A stretch of DNA of 64,000 nt from Halichoerus grypus. Lineage: Eukaryota > Chordata > Mammalia > Carnivora > Phocidae. The translations under genes and the position numbers were made by a program. The notes beneath the pieces are model-generated. The model was not told the origin of the DNA. It ran no database searches and saw nothing but the letters and a program-made list of their open reading frames with translations. Location: positions 109,194,696 through 109,258,695 of the forward strand of contig NC_135720.1 of NCBI RefSeq assembly GCF_964656455.1, written 5' to 3'. This document shows, one piece after another, positions 31,923 to 43,505 of this stretch. Numbering within the stretch: position 1 is the first letter of the stretch; each line of letters starts with the position of its first letter.

Positions 31923-34364
31923 GAAGGTTGTTAATGAACATGCTCAGAAGAGAGAGCTCATGGGAATAAGTGGTGAACCTGCCTTCCCAATTCTTACGGT
32001 GTGGAAAGCAGAAAGACTTAATAAAGCAATGAAAGCAAAGAAAGGATGGTGATCATTACAGGGAAAGAAAGTCTAAAGAGAGTAGTTAATATGAAAAAGA
32101 AAAACCAAGGAGAAATATGCTGTCCTCAAATATCAAATGAAAAGGGTAAGACTTACCCTATGTCAAATCAGTTCAAAAAGTATGGAGCACCTACCACATA
32201 GAAGGCAGCCTTCCATAAAGTATAGTCCTGGGAAAAATCCATGAACAAGGAGTTCTCTAGATCAGAAAGCTTAAAAGATGCTAAATAGTCTACCCTCCCC
32301 TTTAAAGAGTCATAATGTGCATTAATTTACTCAAGGTCTCTCTGGGAAACCTCCCCATACAACTGTTTTGTTTAATCCATCATTTTTCAGGTTTGTTTGG
32401 TCACTGCACTGCTCCACCCCTTTTATATGTATAGAACCTTTAGCATAGCAGAGATTCACTGCTCCTTGCAGCATATTGCAGTAAATGCTGATATAAGGCA
32501 CCAAAGTGGCCACTGAAGAAAGAGATACAAAGAATAGAGATGATGGTCACTTTTCCTGCCCTCAGGAAGCTTACATCTCGGTATAAGTTAGGACTGGGGA
32601 TACAGCATGCTGCTCAGCACCCAGTGAGTCCATTTCTTCTCTGTTTGTACCAAGCGCTTTCTCTTCCTCTTGACCTAGGGACTATTGCTCTGTGTTGCTG
32701 CTTCAAATTGCTAAATTTTGTGTGTCTTCCCCGTTTGGGCTTCACTTAAGTATAGAGACATAGAGAGCAGAGCCCAGACTGAGTCTCGCACTTATCACTT
32801 CACTAGTGCCTTAAAAGAGCTAGAACTCTATGGAAACTGTTTTAATTATGGTAATTTGTCCATTTTGTGGCTGCTTGAGAATGAAGCTATCTCATCTGCT
32901 GAAAATGTTGTTGGTCACCAGTTAGTTGGAAGTGCCCACGAACATGGGGTGTAGGAGCTGCGGATACACATTTTTTCCACCTTTATTTCCTTTCCCTAAA
33001 TAAATTTGGCAGTTCAGAAGCCTCTGGTGTCCCCAACTCCACTTCCCCTGAGAAATTTCCCCTGATGCAAAAAGTATGTTTAGAAGCTGGTTAAAGATGA
33101 TCCTGGCAACTACCCTGCCTGTTTAGAAAGTTTTTGTGGATTCATCATGTTCATTAGTTTTTCTTATCTTTTTTCTTGTCTACAAAGTCATTAGAGTCAT
33201 TTCTTACAGATTTTAACTTTTTGCGATTAGGTACCTCATCATTTATTGATCTTGATTTTTTTCCTACAAAAAGGACAAGGACTGAGGACAAGAAAATATC
33301 ACCATAGTTTTTCTGCCCGTGAATAAAATACCCCCTTATTTTACATCTGAATATTAAACTTTCTTTCAAAAATTCAGAATCATAAAGGCATTGATTTGTT
33401 ATCAAATTTAATACATGCTTTTGTTTGAATGATACAGTTCTCCATATTTCTTTTACAAAAATACTATTTCAAGTGTCTGCCCCTTCTCTAATACCCCAAA
33501 AATGCCTGTGATTATTTAACCTTTAAAAAAACCAGTATTTTCTTATTTGGTGTTGAGTATTAATTTGCTAGTTTGTCACTCATTTCACTATAAACCTTTT
33601 ATTTTAGAAACTTCTTAAGGAAGAGGCTTTATCTACTTCTTAATATAGAAACATCTAAGTGATAAAACCGAGCACTGTTCCCAGAACTTAGTCAATTGAA
33701 TGAGTGTGCAGTCTTAAAAGTAATATTAAATTCTGTTGAGTGCCTAGTGATATACCAGGGACTACCCAGAGTCACTCACCAGATATCACTCTTACCTTCT
33801 AAGCTACATATCAAGTCAATAATAAACTCTGGACAAGAAAAAAAGTGGCAAGGGTGGGAGAATCCACATTCCACACTTAAAATCCTAAAGGATTAAAAGG
33901 GCAGTGGGTTCTTTAGTGAGATTTTCCTAAGAATATCAAGAAAGTTCTTACTGTTCTTAGAAACAGAGAATATTCCTTATGTAGGAAGTTGTGCAATAAG
34001 AGGTTTGGTGCCAGGGGTGGAGAAAATTTTGATGAAACGTGCCAAGACCTCACCAAGCTGTGTGCAGAAAAAGATCAAAAGAAGGTTCTGCAAGCCAGGA
34101 GGAGCTCCAAGTTGAGCTTCATCTTGCTGAGAGGCAGTGATGGGTTTTGGGAAGGGCCAGGCAGGGAATAGGCCAAGGCACTGGTAAGAAGGATTGCTGT
34201 AAAACTTTGAATTAAATGGAGTTTGTACAACTTAAAGGTAGCCATCTGAGAAAGAAAAATATTCTATTTGGAAAATAGCCAATTTATTTAAGTTTTTGTT
34301 ATCGGTGGTAAGATGGTACACAAACTATCTGCCTTAAATAATCCCAAATCACAGGCAATACCTT
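31923..34364. other. Unassigned sequence, about 2.4 kb
   Basis: No gene recognised. A possible L2 scrap ('cctgccctcaggaagcttacatct') lies near 32555-32580. No long or homologous open frame. Confidence 0.45.
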
Positions 34365-35935
34365 GACAAAGGCAAGGTTTTTTTTATTTTTTTATTGTTA
34401 TGTTAATCCCCATACATTACATCATTAGTTTTAGATGTAGTGTTCCATGATTCATTGTTTGTGCATAACACCCAGTGCTCCATGCAGAACGTGCCCTCTT
34501 TAATACCCATCACCAGGCTAACCCATCCTCCCCCCGCCCAGAACCCTCAGTTTGTTTTTCTGAGCCCGTCGTCTCTCATGGTTCGTCTACCCCTCCGATT
34601 TCCCCCGCTTCATTCTTCCCCTCCTGCTATCTTCTTCTTCTTCTTTTTTATTTCTTAACATATATTGCATTATTTGTTTCAGAGGTACAGATCTGAGATT
34701 CAACAGTCTTGCACAATTCACAGCGCTTACCAGAGCACATACCCTCCCCAGTGTCTATCACCCAGTCAGCCCATCCCTCCCACCCCACCCCCCACTCCAG
34801 CAACCCTCAGTTTGTTTCCTGAGATTAAGAATTCCTCATATCAGTGAGGTCATATGATACATGTCTTTCTCTGATTGACTTATTTCGCTCAGCATAATAC
34901 CCTCCAGTTCCATCCATGTCGTTGCAAATGGCAACATAATTTGATGGCTGCATAATATTCCATTGTATATATATACCACCTCTTCTTTATCCATTCATCT
35001 GTCGATGGACATCTTGGCTCTTTCCACAGTTTGGCTATTGTGGACATTGCTGCTATAAACATCGGGGTGCACATACCCTTTCTGATCCCTACTTTTGTAT
35101 CTTTGGGGTAAATACCCAGTAGTGCAATTGCTGGATCATAGGGTAGCTCTATTTTCAACTTTTTGAGGAACCTCCATACTGTTTTCCAGAGTGGCTGCAC
35201 GAAATGGACCCTCAACTCTATGGTCAACTAATCTTTGACAAAGCAGGAAAGAACGTCCAATGGAAAAAAGACAGTCTCTTCAACAAATGGTGTTGGGAAA
35301 ATTGGACAGCCACATGCAGAAGAATGAAACTGGACCATTTCCTTCCACCACACACAAAAATAGACTCCAAATGGTTGAAAGACCTCAATGTGAGACAGGA
35401 GTCCATCAAAATCCTAAAGGAGAACACAGGCAGCAACCTCTTCAACCTCAGCCGCAGCAACTTCTTCCTAGAAACATCGCCAAAGGCAAGGAAAGCAAGG
35501 ACAAAAATGAACTATTGGGACTTCATCAAGATAAAAAGCTTTTGCACAGCAAAAGAAACAGTCAACAAAACCAAAAGACAGCCGACAGAATGGGAGAAGA
35601 TATTTGCAAATGACATATCAGATAAAGGGCTAGTATCCAAAATCTATAAAGAACTTATCAAACTCAACACCCAAAGAACAAAGAATCCAATCAAGAAATG
35701 GGCAGAAGACATGAACAGACATTTTTCCAAAGAAGACATCCAAATGGCCAATAGACACATGAAGAAGTGCTCAACATCGCTCAGCATCAGGGAAATCCAA
35801 ATCAAAACCTCAATGAGATACCACCTCACACCAGTCAGAATGACCAAAATTAACAAGTCAGGAAATGACAGATGTTGGCGGGGATGTGGAGAAAGGGGAA
35901 CCCTCCTACACTGTTGGTGGGAAGACAAAGGCAAG
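34365..35935 (-). mobile_element. Young L1 with 5' inversion (twin-primed), 12-bp TSD
   Basis: The body is 34377-35923 with exact TSD GACAAAGGCAAG at 34365-34376 and 35924-35935. From 34377 to 35200 the plus strand is antisense L1: T-rich tail, both 3' UTR modules and the last ORF2 codons back to 'gtgcagccactctgg'. At 35200/35201 the orientation flips, and 35201-35923 is sense ORF2, matching about 21764-22481 of the full-length L1. The two arms are adjacent in L1 coordinates apart from about 9 missing bases. This is the hallmark of twin priming. The sense arm is open for 245 codons, so divergence is low. Confidence 0.96.
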
Positions 35936-35941
35936 TTTTAA
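35204..35941 (+). pseudogene. Inverted ORF2 C-terminal fragment, open but truncated
   Basis: A 245-codon frame within the inverted arm begins [15 protein letters not shown] and follows ORF2 downstream of the reverse transcriptase. It lacks the endonuclease and reverse transcriptase domains and runs out into flanking DNA at 35924. It is evidence of youth, not of a functional product. The same region in the 16089 element carries the frameshifts near 22345 and 22466, which are absent here. Confidence 0.85.
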
Positions 35942-36139
35942 CATCCCCACCCATCAGACTTTTTCTAGAACTATTAAAAGGGGATTTAGTGGACTGGCTT
36001 GAATGTCTCTCTACTACCTGATTCCTGATTCTGTTTAACATCATCTAGTGAATATCAAAGGGAAACAGAAAAGGAAAGAATCGAACACATGCCTTACAAA
36101 TAGCAAGTTCTCAGAAAAGTTTGTTGAATGCAGGGATGG
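35942..36139. other. Unassigned spacer
   Basis: No supported feature. Confidence 0.4.
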
Positions 36140-36330
36140 AAGGACAGGAGAAATTTCTAGTCTGGGTTCTGTCATTAATTACATGACTTTAGGCAGGTCA
36201 CTTAACCACATTATGGTAAATCATCCCACTGACCAGTAAAACCTCAATGTCCTCATCTGTAAAATGAAGGGGTTGACCTGTTGGATCTCTCTCGTACCTT
36301 CCAGTTCTAAAATTCCAGAATATACAAGAA
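36140..36330 (+). mobile_element. MIR-like relic, sense
   Basis: 'agtctgggttctgtcattaatta...actttaggcaggtcacttaacc' and, after a short unrelated stretch, 'cctcatctgtaaaatgaaggggttg' are MIR landmarks in the correct order. Confidence 0.7.
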
Positions 36331-36429
36331 TTATCTTGCATAAATAGTTTGGGTCATCCAGGATTGAACTAAGAATTCTGCAGCTAGGAGAAGTATACCC
36401 TCCGAGGTTCTGCAGAAGGAGAAGGAAGG

Positions 36430-36571
36430 GCAGAAGGCTTTTATCACCATTTAATTATCATCAAGCATTTAATATATGCCTAATAAATGTAAGATCCTGA
36501 GCTGCATGCTCGGTGAATTGAAGCTTCATTCCTGCTCCAAAGGAGCTTATTTTCAGTTATGAAGCAGTCAT
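36430..36571 (-). mobile_element. LINE-2 3'-end relic, antisense
   Basis: 'catcaagcatttaatatatgcctaataaatgtaagatcctgagctgc...tcctgctccaaaggagctt' resembles an antisense L2 3' end. Weak. Confidence 0.5.
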
Positions 36572-36618
36572 AGTTAATAGTTTAGATAAGTTAATAGTTT
36601 AGATAAGTTAATAGTTTA
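36572..36618. repeat. 17-bp tandem repeat, about 2.8 copies
   Basis: Unit GTTAATAGTTTAGATAA, the first two copies exact, the third partial. Confidence 0.95.
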
Positions 36619-37456
36619 TATGTCAAGGAGAAAAGGAAATCTAGACATTAAATATGACAGTTTCTGTACCTTGTGCTATAATTTTTCCTATAAAAATCAA
36701 GAGCCTGAAGCAAGCATTAGGCTCAAGGTCTAGGCTCTAAATCTGGTGTACTTCCTTGAATACTTCACTGGGAGTGCCATACTTACCCAATTGAAGACCA
36801 GTAGAGACAAGTTACCCACCCTCCTCACATATAATATCCAATGGATATGCTGAGCTTAGTGCCACACTCAGATAAGTGCAGTAGATACTCCCTTTTAAAA
36901 GAAGGGGAGGGGTCCTCTCCACTTTATAAAGTCTATCCAGGCACGTAGTTTCAGGACCCTCATTAGAACCTAATTTGATTTCCTGGGAGTTGGGTTCCAT
37001 GGCTTTTGGCTCTGCCCTTGGTTCCAGTCTCTGGGTCATCCTTTTTTTCCCAAAGAAGTGGCCTGTATTTGCAATTGAGCAACTTTTTTTTTTTTTTTTC
37101 CATTGAGCACCTTAGCTTACTTCCTATCTGCAAAAGTTTGGGGATCCAAAGATTTCTTTATATTTCATACTATCTCTACTTCAGCCCAAACTAATACAAT
37201 TTCCTTAAAAACTTTATGGCCTGCCTGCATATCAGTTTATAATCCACTCTGTTAGACAAAGCCCGCACCCATGAGTCTCTATAAGAGATGAGTCCTTCTC
37301 TACTTTGGGCTCCCTGCGAGGCAGGCTGCTGTGGGATGATACCCTTAAAATCATTAGAAGTCCTATTATTTAACTATAAGGATCTGTGAGACATGCCCTT
37401 AAAATCCTTAGGAGAACTTTTGTCTGTCTGAGAGGGTCAAAGAAATACCACTCTAG
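36619..37456. other. Unassigned sequence
   Basis: About 840 bases with only a T homopolymer (about 37084-37099) to note. Confidence 0.4.
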
Positions 37457-37702
37457 ATCCTTATGAGATCTTTTTTTTTTTTTTTGAGATTTATTTATTT
37501 TTTTGGGAGAGAGAGGGAGTGTGTGTGAGAGGGGAGGTGTGGGGTGTGAGTAGGGACAGAAGGAGAGAAGCAGACTCCCCACTGAGCACAGAGGCCAACT
37601 TGGGGCTCCATCTCACCACCCTGAGATCGTGACCTGAGCCAAAACCAAGAGTCAGGTGCTGAACGACTGAGCCACCCAGGCACCCTAATCTTTATGAGGT
37701 CT
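37457..37702 (-). mobile_element. Can-SINE (older), antisense, decayed TSD
   Basis: The body is about 37472-37687. The TSD is 13 of 15: ATCCTTATGAGATCT at 37457-37471 and ATCTTTATGAGGTCT at 37688-37702. The minus strand head is GGGTGCCTGGGTGGCTCAGT with an older-type centre ('cacctgactcttggttttggctcaggtcacg'). Confidence 0.9.
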
Positions 37703-37848
37703 TAACAAAGAATCGTACCATCCCGCTCTGGATGGCATCATTTCCAGGAAGCATTCCTTAAGAACCCTTTGCTGGCTGAAAAGATTCTTCTGGATCTTAT
37801 TCCTTATTTCATTTTTCTACTCTCCCATTTTAAAATAGGCAGCTAGGG
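37703..37848. other. Spacer between two inverted SINEs
   Basis: About 150 bases of ordinary sequence forming the loop of an inverted SINE pair. Confidence 0.5.
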
Positions 37849-38024
37849 GCGCCTGGGTGGCTCAGTCAATTAAGTGTTTAACTCAGGTCATGATCCCAGG
37901 GTCCTGGAATCCAGCCCCCTGTCAGATTCCCTGCCCAGTGGGGAGCCTGCTTCTCCCTCTCCCTTTGCTCTCCCTCTGCTTGTGCTCTCACTCTCTCATG
38001 AATAAATAAAAATCTTTTTTTAAA
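37849..38024 (+). mobile_element. Can-SINE, sense
   Basis: Head GGGGCGCCTGGGTGGCTCAG, a shortened centre, a CT-rich tract and tail 'aataaataaaaatcttttttt'. The TSD is decayed: AAAATAGGCAGCTAG before and AAAATAGACACAGCTAG after. Confidence 0.92.
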
Positions 38025-38159
38025 AAATAGACACAGCTAGAAGAAACTGGACAGCACCCTTATCACTCTTCCTGGAAATCTCCCTAGCTAAGTCATTGAA
38101 TTCATTAGGTACAATCTCTACTTACCACATTATGCTGGTGACAATTTTGTGAAACTTCC

Positions 38160-38350
38160 CCCACTACATGAGTCTGTTTTCCTCCAGCTCAAATAATATC
38201 TCTCTCACTTTCTAGGAAGCCCTCATCAATAGCTTCCTCAAGGCTTCTGCTAACACTGTAAAACTCATTAGGCTTTCACTAACAGACTCTTCAAGTCCCT
38301 TCTGGCTTCCTACTGCTGTCTAGACCCAAAGACAATGCCACATGTTACAG
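38160..38350 (+). mobile_element. LINE-2 relic, sense
   Basis: 'agctcaaataatatctctctcactttctaggaagccctcatca' followed by a diverged remainder fits the L2 segment near its 3' end. Confidence 0.6.
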
Positions 38351-38402
38351 GTTTTTGTTTACTGCAGTGGCCCCACTTCAGGTAGCAATGTTACCCAAAT
38401 CT

Positions 38403-38975
38403 ACTGGTTAGCTATTGCTGGCTATTGCTGCCACTCCAAGCTTAGTGGCTTAAAGCAACAATCATTTTATTATCTCTCATGGTTTCTGTAGATCAGGACT
38501 TTGGTAAGGCTTGACTGGGTGGTACTGGTTTAGGGCTTCTCACGTGGTTGCAGTCAGATGGCAGCTAGAGCTGCAACAGTGAGGGAAAAGGATGCTGGAG
38601 AAGTTGGGAGCCATCTAGGCCTCTCTTCACATTGTCTCAGGACCTCTCCATGTGGTCTCTGGATGGGCTTTCTCACAACGTGGAAGCCCCCTCGTATAAG
38701 CAGCCAGATTGCTTGTTTAGCAACTAGAGTATTGAAGAGCGAGAATTCAATCTAACAAGTCAGAAGCTGCATTACCTTGTATGATCTAGACCCAGGAGCA
38801 TCCAGAATTACCTCTGCTCATCCTGTGGGTTATAAATGAGTCACAAGTCCATCCAGGTTCAAAGACAAGGAAATTAGACTCTACCTCTTGATGACGAAGG
38901 GACAAGATTCCACGTGGGATGGAAGATAGCATTGTGGCCATCTTTGGAAAATACAATCCACCACACCTAGGTGCA
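38403..38975 (+). mobile_element. Ancient mammalian interspersed repeat (LTR-like), family not assigned
   Basis: The start 'gctattgctgccactccaagcttagtggcttaaagcaacaatcatttta' and the end 'ggccatctttggaaaatacaatccaccaca' are characteristic bounds of a widespread old mammalian repeat that I recognise but cannot name with confidence. It contains no coding region. Confidence 0.6.
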
Positions 38976-38984
38976 GACTGCAGT

Positions 38985-39340
38985 GAGGGTTAGGGATGGT
39001 AAATGCAAAGTGCCTGGCACATAGCCAGGTAGTGGCTAAATAAATTATTTTATTATTACTCACATCATTATTACTCTTACCACTCAGTATGTTTTTTTCC
39101 TGAGTGTTGTCAGAATCTTCTCAGATAAAGTATTGTTTTAACTTCCTTTCTCCCTCCTCTTTATAACTTTTATCATTGCCTTTAATTGCTAGTAGAACTT
39201 TTATAGATAATTTTAAATCTCATAAAATCACAGAATATTAGGGCTAAAGATACCTTATTTATTCTCTCAAGCAACTATTTTATGTTAGAGATGACAAACC
39301 CGAAGCTTCGTACAGCAAAGATGCTTGCTGCACACACATA
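38985..39340. mobile_element. L2/MIR-type 3'-end scrap and old relic
   Basis: 'aagtgcctggcacatagccaggtagtggctaaataaat' (38999-39045) is a sense L2/MIR 3' end. At 39225-39340 'aaaatcacagaatattagggctaaag...agagatgacaaaccc' is another diverged old LINE-like relic. Exact families uncertain. Confidence 0.5.
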
Positions 39341-39778
39341 GTCAGGCAAGTTATCGGTCACAGGCACCAGACCCTAAAACCCCTGGTTTAGATTCTCAGA
39401 CCCATACTTTTTCCCATGTAACGTTCCCACTTCTCTCATCAAGAAAGGTATGATGACTCACTTCTCCTCCTTTAGCATAAAAGCTCCTATTTTCCCTAAC
39501 TGGATGTCTCCCCAAGCCTTTCTGCTTTCACATTGTCTGGAAGCCTGCTGCTGCAGGGGATCAGAAGGTTTACTTGGAATCCACAATGCTTCTGTGGGCA
39601 CCTTTAAGTGTTAGAACACACTGATGTTAGGGAATGCAGAGATGGAGGCTCTTCAGAGGAGAATGTAACGCCATCCTTCCGGTCTATCCGGCATTTCTCA
39701 TCTGAAACAAGAACCGATGGCCCAACAATCACGTCCGCTTCTCCTATTTTATTAATATCTTTGGAAAGAGACTTCAGG
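39341..39778. other. Unassigned sequence
   Basis: No supported feature. Confidence 0.4.
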
Positions 39779-40113
39779 CCAAATTTGTCCTTTTTTTTTT
39801 TAATTTTTTTATTGTTATGTTAATCCCCATACATTACATCATTAGTTTTAGATATAGTGTTCCATGATTCATTGTTTGTGCATAACACCCAGTGCTCCAT
39901 GCAGAACGTGCCCTCCTCAATACCCATCACCAGTCTAACCCATCCTCCCACCCCCCTCCCCTCTAGAACCCTCAGTTTGTTTTTCAGAGTCCATCGTCTC
40001 TCATGGTTCTTCTCCCCCTCCGATTTCCCCCCCTTCATTCTTCCCCTCCTGCTACATTTTTCTTCTTCTTTTTTTCTTTCTTAACATATATTTCATTACC
40101 AAATTTGTCCTTT
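39779..40113 (-). mobile_element. Short young L1 3' UTR insertion, antisense, 15-bp TSD
   Basis: The body is 39794-40098, with an exact TSD (CCAAATTTGTCCTTT) at 39779-39793 and 40099-40113. It contains all of 3' UTR module 2 and the A-rich junction at the end of module 1. The sequence is close to the full-length copy, so it is recent. Confidence 0.95.
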
Positions 40114-41179
40114 GAGCATGCACATTTAACTTCCATTTAACTTAGTAAGAACTGTTACATATATATCCAAGAGTGAAATTTGGCCAGAGGATAAAAAGAA
40201 CAAAACTGTCACGGGTCACGTACACCACCAGTAGTTCATTTCTGAATGTATTTTACACCTTCTACTTCTGCATCGTTCCCTGGCCTCTGTGCCCTGCTCT
40301 AAAGACCTTAATTTTTCCTTTGGAAATGACTGATAATAATATAAAGTCGTAGTGCCTCTAGGTTTGTATTAAGTAGTTTAGTAAGGTTTGGTTTGCTCAT
40401 TTGTAAGACCTTTATCCTTCCTTCCCCTTCTCAGATGGCTCTCTCTGGAAGCTTTTTTCTTGGTGCTATTAAGCCAGCCACTGGGGGAAATACTTCATCA
40501 TGAAACAGTGTGGCCCCTTTGAAGGCACTGAAATACTACTGCCCTTGTTGCAGTTGTCATCCCTCTCTGTTCTCCACTTTTCCTGTTGGAGATTTTGTGC
40601 TAGTATTGTTCATTTTCTATCCTGGCAACAAGGAAAAAATAATTAAAGGTTATTTTTAATGATAACAGTAATTGCATAGGTCCATGTAGACCTTGGTTCC
40701 AGCTGAGATTTCTCTCAAGTCTATTGCCATGACTACCCCTGATTTTTAAACTAACAGATGTATTCAATGCGGACCAGTTCATTGTTCAAATAAAACAATT
40801 TGGAAAATTGTTAATAGCCTTCCTTAGGAAAAAAAAAGCTAACCCTCAAAAAGGAAAAAAAAAATCCTACAATAGAAATTCAAATAATTAAAAGCCAAGA
40901 ACCTCAGATTTCAGATACTGGCCTGACACTTAAAATTGATGTCAGGGAACAAGGTAAGACTATCAGGGTCAGACATCAGATGGCTATAATCAAGACGTTA
41001 GAGTTTATGAAATTAATGGGGACTGATTCATGTAAACATAGAGCTATAAATCACAAAATATCAATTGACAAGAATTCACAATTGTTTATGTTTACCAAGC
41101 AAGACAGGATTCTAATGTTTGGTTAGGGAATAGCCAGTCGGGAACAATCTCTTTCTAGTAGGACTGTGTACATGGCTAA
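40114..41179. other. Unassigned sequence
   Basis: About 1.1 kb with nothing supported. Confidence 0.4.
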
Positions 41180-41320
41180 ACAGGTATTTGCTTATTCAAC
41201 AGATACTTACAAAATGCCAAGCAGTGCCAAGCACTATGTCAGGTTTTAGGGAGTCATTGCTAAGTAAGATATAAAATATAGGGGCTGGATGTAGTCCCTA
41301 AGCTCTTGGAGTCCACCACC
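41180..41320 (-). mobile_element. LINE-2 3'-end relic, antisense
   Basis: 'tattcaacagatacttacaaaatgccaagcagtgccaagcactatgtcaggtttta...gtccctaagctcttggagtcca' is a clear reverse L2 3' end. Confidence 0.8.
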
Positions 41321-41794
41321 TACTAAACAGCAAGGGTAGTAGTCAGCTTCAGGGAAACAGGAAGGAGATCTAACCCAGCACCAGAGAGGCAAGGGAGGCT
41401 TCCGGGAGGAGGGAGCATCTCTGTTGAGTCCTGAAATGTGAATAGCAGTTGTTCATCAGGCTGGTGGGGCAGGGTGAAAGGAGCAGAGTGCTATATAAGT
41501 TTTTTTTTTTTTTTCTGTTACTGTTTTTTGTTTGTTTGTTTTACTTTCTTTCTTTTACTGTTCTTGTGTTGGGACATTCTTTCTAAAAATGTATCCACAC
41601 CCTTGTTCAAGCTAGACATCAGTGGCTTGCCCCTTTGTTATGGTCTGACGTACCTGAGAGGCCAACACACTGCTTTCGTGACAGTTGCTCTCCACACACT
41701 GATGATCAGTGGGACAGATGAGATCAGAATCTCCCACTGAGAAGGGGGAGTGTGGGTGGTGCTTTTTCAAGTTCTTCCTTGAGAATCCTGAAAC

Positions 41795-42010
41795 TATGGG
41801 TTGTATTAATCCATTGCTTACTGTGTGCCAAGCCCTGTTCTGCGTGCCAGAGATTTGAGTTTGGTTAAGATACAAGGTTCCAGCTTTCAAGGGACTCATA
41901 TTCAACTAAGTGGGACAGTTAGTGACCAAGTAAGCAAAGATGTCATTGGTGCTCTGAAGAAAATCAAACACAATAAGAGCCCTGAGATTTGCAGAAAATG
42001 GGGGCAATGG
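41795..42010 (-). mobile_element. LINE-2 3'-end relic, antisense
   Basis: 'ccattgcttactgtgtgccaagccctgttctgcgtgccag...ggttccagctttcaagggactcatattc' is an antisense L2 3' end, followed by weaker L2 similarity. Confidence 0.75.
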
Positions 42011-42249
42011 TTTTAGATAAAGTATCAGGGATGATCTCTTTGATCAGGAGACCTGTGAGCATTTTCACATTTCATCACATTTAAGTTTCTAGAGCTTTCC
42101 TTTCTTCCTTAATTTTTTGGGACGTCCTATCTGTGAAGTAGCTCTGCATGTGGTTAATCTCACCCACTCTGTGGAGACTGTATTAGTGTCACTGCTAGAA
42201 AATGACCCAGTGTCCCAGCCCTGGGGGCATTGCTGCAGGTCCCTTTCTA
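42011..42249. other. Unassigned spacer
   Basis: No supported feature. Confidence 0.4.
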
Positions 42250-42345
42250 CTAACTATACTTCCTAGCAGTGTGACAGTGGACAAGTTGCTTAACCTCACA
42301 AAGGTTTCATTTCCTCATCTGCAAAATGGAGGAATCTTTAGGCCA
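42250..42345 (+). mobile_element. MIR relic, sense
   Basis: 'gcagtgtgacagtggacaagttgcttaacctca' and 'catttcctcatctgcaaaatggag' are MIR core landmarks. Confidence 0.85.
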
Positions 42346-42689
42346 AGGGTAAAGCCCTGTGGGTGAGGGGTGACAGTGAATTGCTGGGAAGAGGAAAGCT
42401 GATAAAGGGAGGGTTCAGAGTGGAGAGAAGAGGCCAGAGAAAGGGGACCCAGGGACACATGGTGTGGACTTAGTTAGAGGAGCTTCCCTGGGGGAGGCAG
42501 ACACCAGACTGAGGAGGGATGGAAATGATGGCAGTCACAATGGCAGGCTGACCACCTGAGCCACTCCACTGCCCTGTAGCCTGGCCTATGAGTGAGGGAA
42601 TGGTTTTACCTTTATATAGAAAGGCCCAGTTCATAGCATAGGGGATGTTGCTTAATGCATGGAACAATCCCACCAAGGTTCACAGTCCA
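42346..42689. other. Unassigned sequence
   Basis: No supported feature. Confidence 0.4.
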
Positions 42690-43133
42690 GGTGACTCTCA
42701 GTAGTTGCTTAACTCCGGTAATACTGCCAGGTTTGCCCACATCTGTGACTCCTGAAATTCATCACTTCCATCAATCCATCAACCATAGACTTTTTGTTGC
42801 CTGGAAAATAAAGTTCAAGGTCTTCCACACATCATCGGCCTGTCTGCACTTCTGGCATCTGCCACTCCATCTCCCACCACTTTCTTTCCAGTGGTTCTTG
42901 TCCATACTGCTCCTTGCTCTTTCCTAGACCTCAGAATTTCCTGTTCCTCTAAGCAGACAGATCGCCACTGGCCCTGCATTCCCACAACACTTTGGTTTGT
43001 GTTGCTTTTATGACCCTTTATCATACCATGTCTTCCATTTTTACTGCAGGTGGGAATGAGCGTATTCATCATAGTAAGCCTCCTCGACTTCTTGTCTTGT
43101 ACCAGGTACCAGCTGCTCAATAAATAATTGCGG
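42690..43133 (+). mobile_element. LINE-2 relic, sense, through its 3' end
   Basis: 'tggaaaataaagttcaaggtcttccacac', 'ggtgggaatgagcgtattcatca' and the terminal 'cagctgctcaataaataattgcggatc' follow the L2 order to the 3' end at about 43133. Diverged and gapped. Confidence 0.75.
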
Positions 43134-43425
43134 ATCTAATTAAATAATTATTATGCATCTGCTGTAGAGCAGACCCTGTAAACAAAATAAGTTGAAAGTG
43201 TGGTCCCTACAACGTAGTAGGAAGATAAAGTAGAAATGCACAGGTGCACGCGTAGAGTGGTGTATAATAAGCACAAAATAAATGTTAGCAGCAGGAAGTC
43301 CTTTTGAGTCCCTCTTGAAAGCATCCCCATCACTCCACGCCCTCATCTTCATTATCATTTGTCATACTGTCCTGAAATCACCTGGTGACACGCATGTGGG
43401 CCTCCCCCACACAGTGAATTGAAGA
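43134..43425. other. Unassigned, possible antisense L2 scrap
   Basis: 43135-43210 ('attatgcatctgctgtagagcagaccctgtaaac...gtggtccctac') loosely resembles an antisense L2 3' end. The rest is unassigned. Confidence 0.35.
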
Positions 43426-43505
43426 GCATGGGATATGACTGATTCATGTTTTTATCCCTGGTTCCTGGCCCTTGGTCAGAATTCAATAAATGTTTTTGGA
43501 ATGAA
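43426..43505 (+). mobile_element. LINE-2 3'-end scrap, sense
   Basis: 'tcctggcccttggtcagaattcaataaatgtttttggaatgaa' matches the terminal L2 pattern. Confidence 0.7.

Noticed and set aside
36572..36618. Short regularly spaced direct repeats, considered as CRISPR-like
   Set aside because: Only three contiguous 17-bp units with no spacers, in a mammalian context; a simple tandem repeat.
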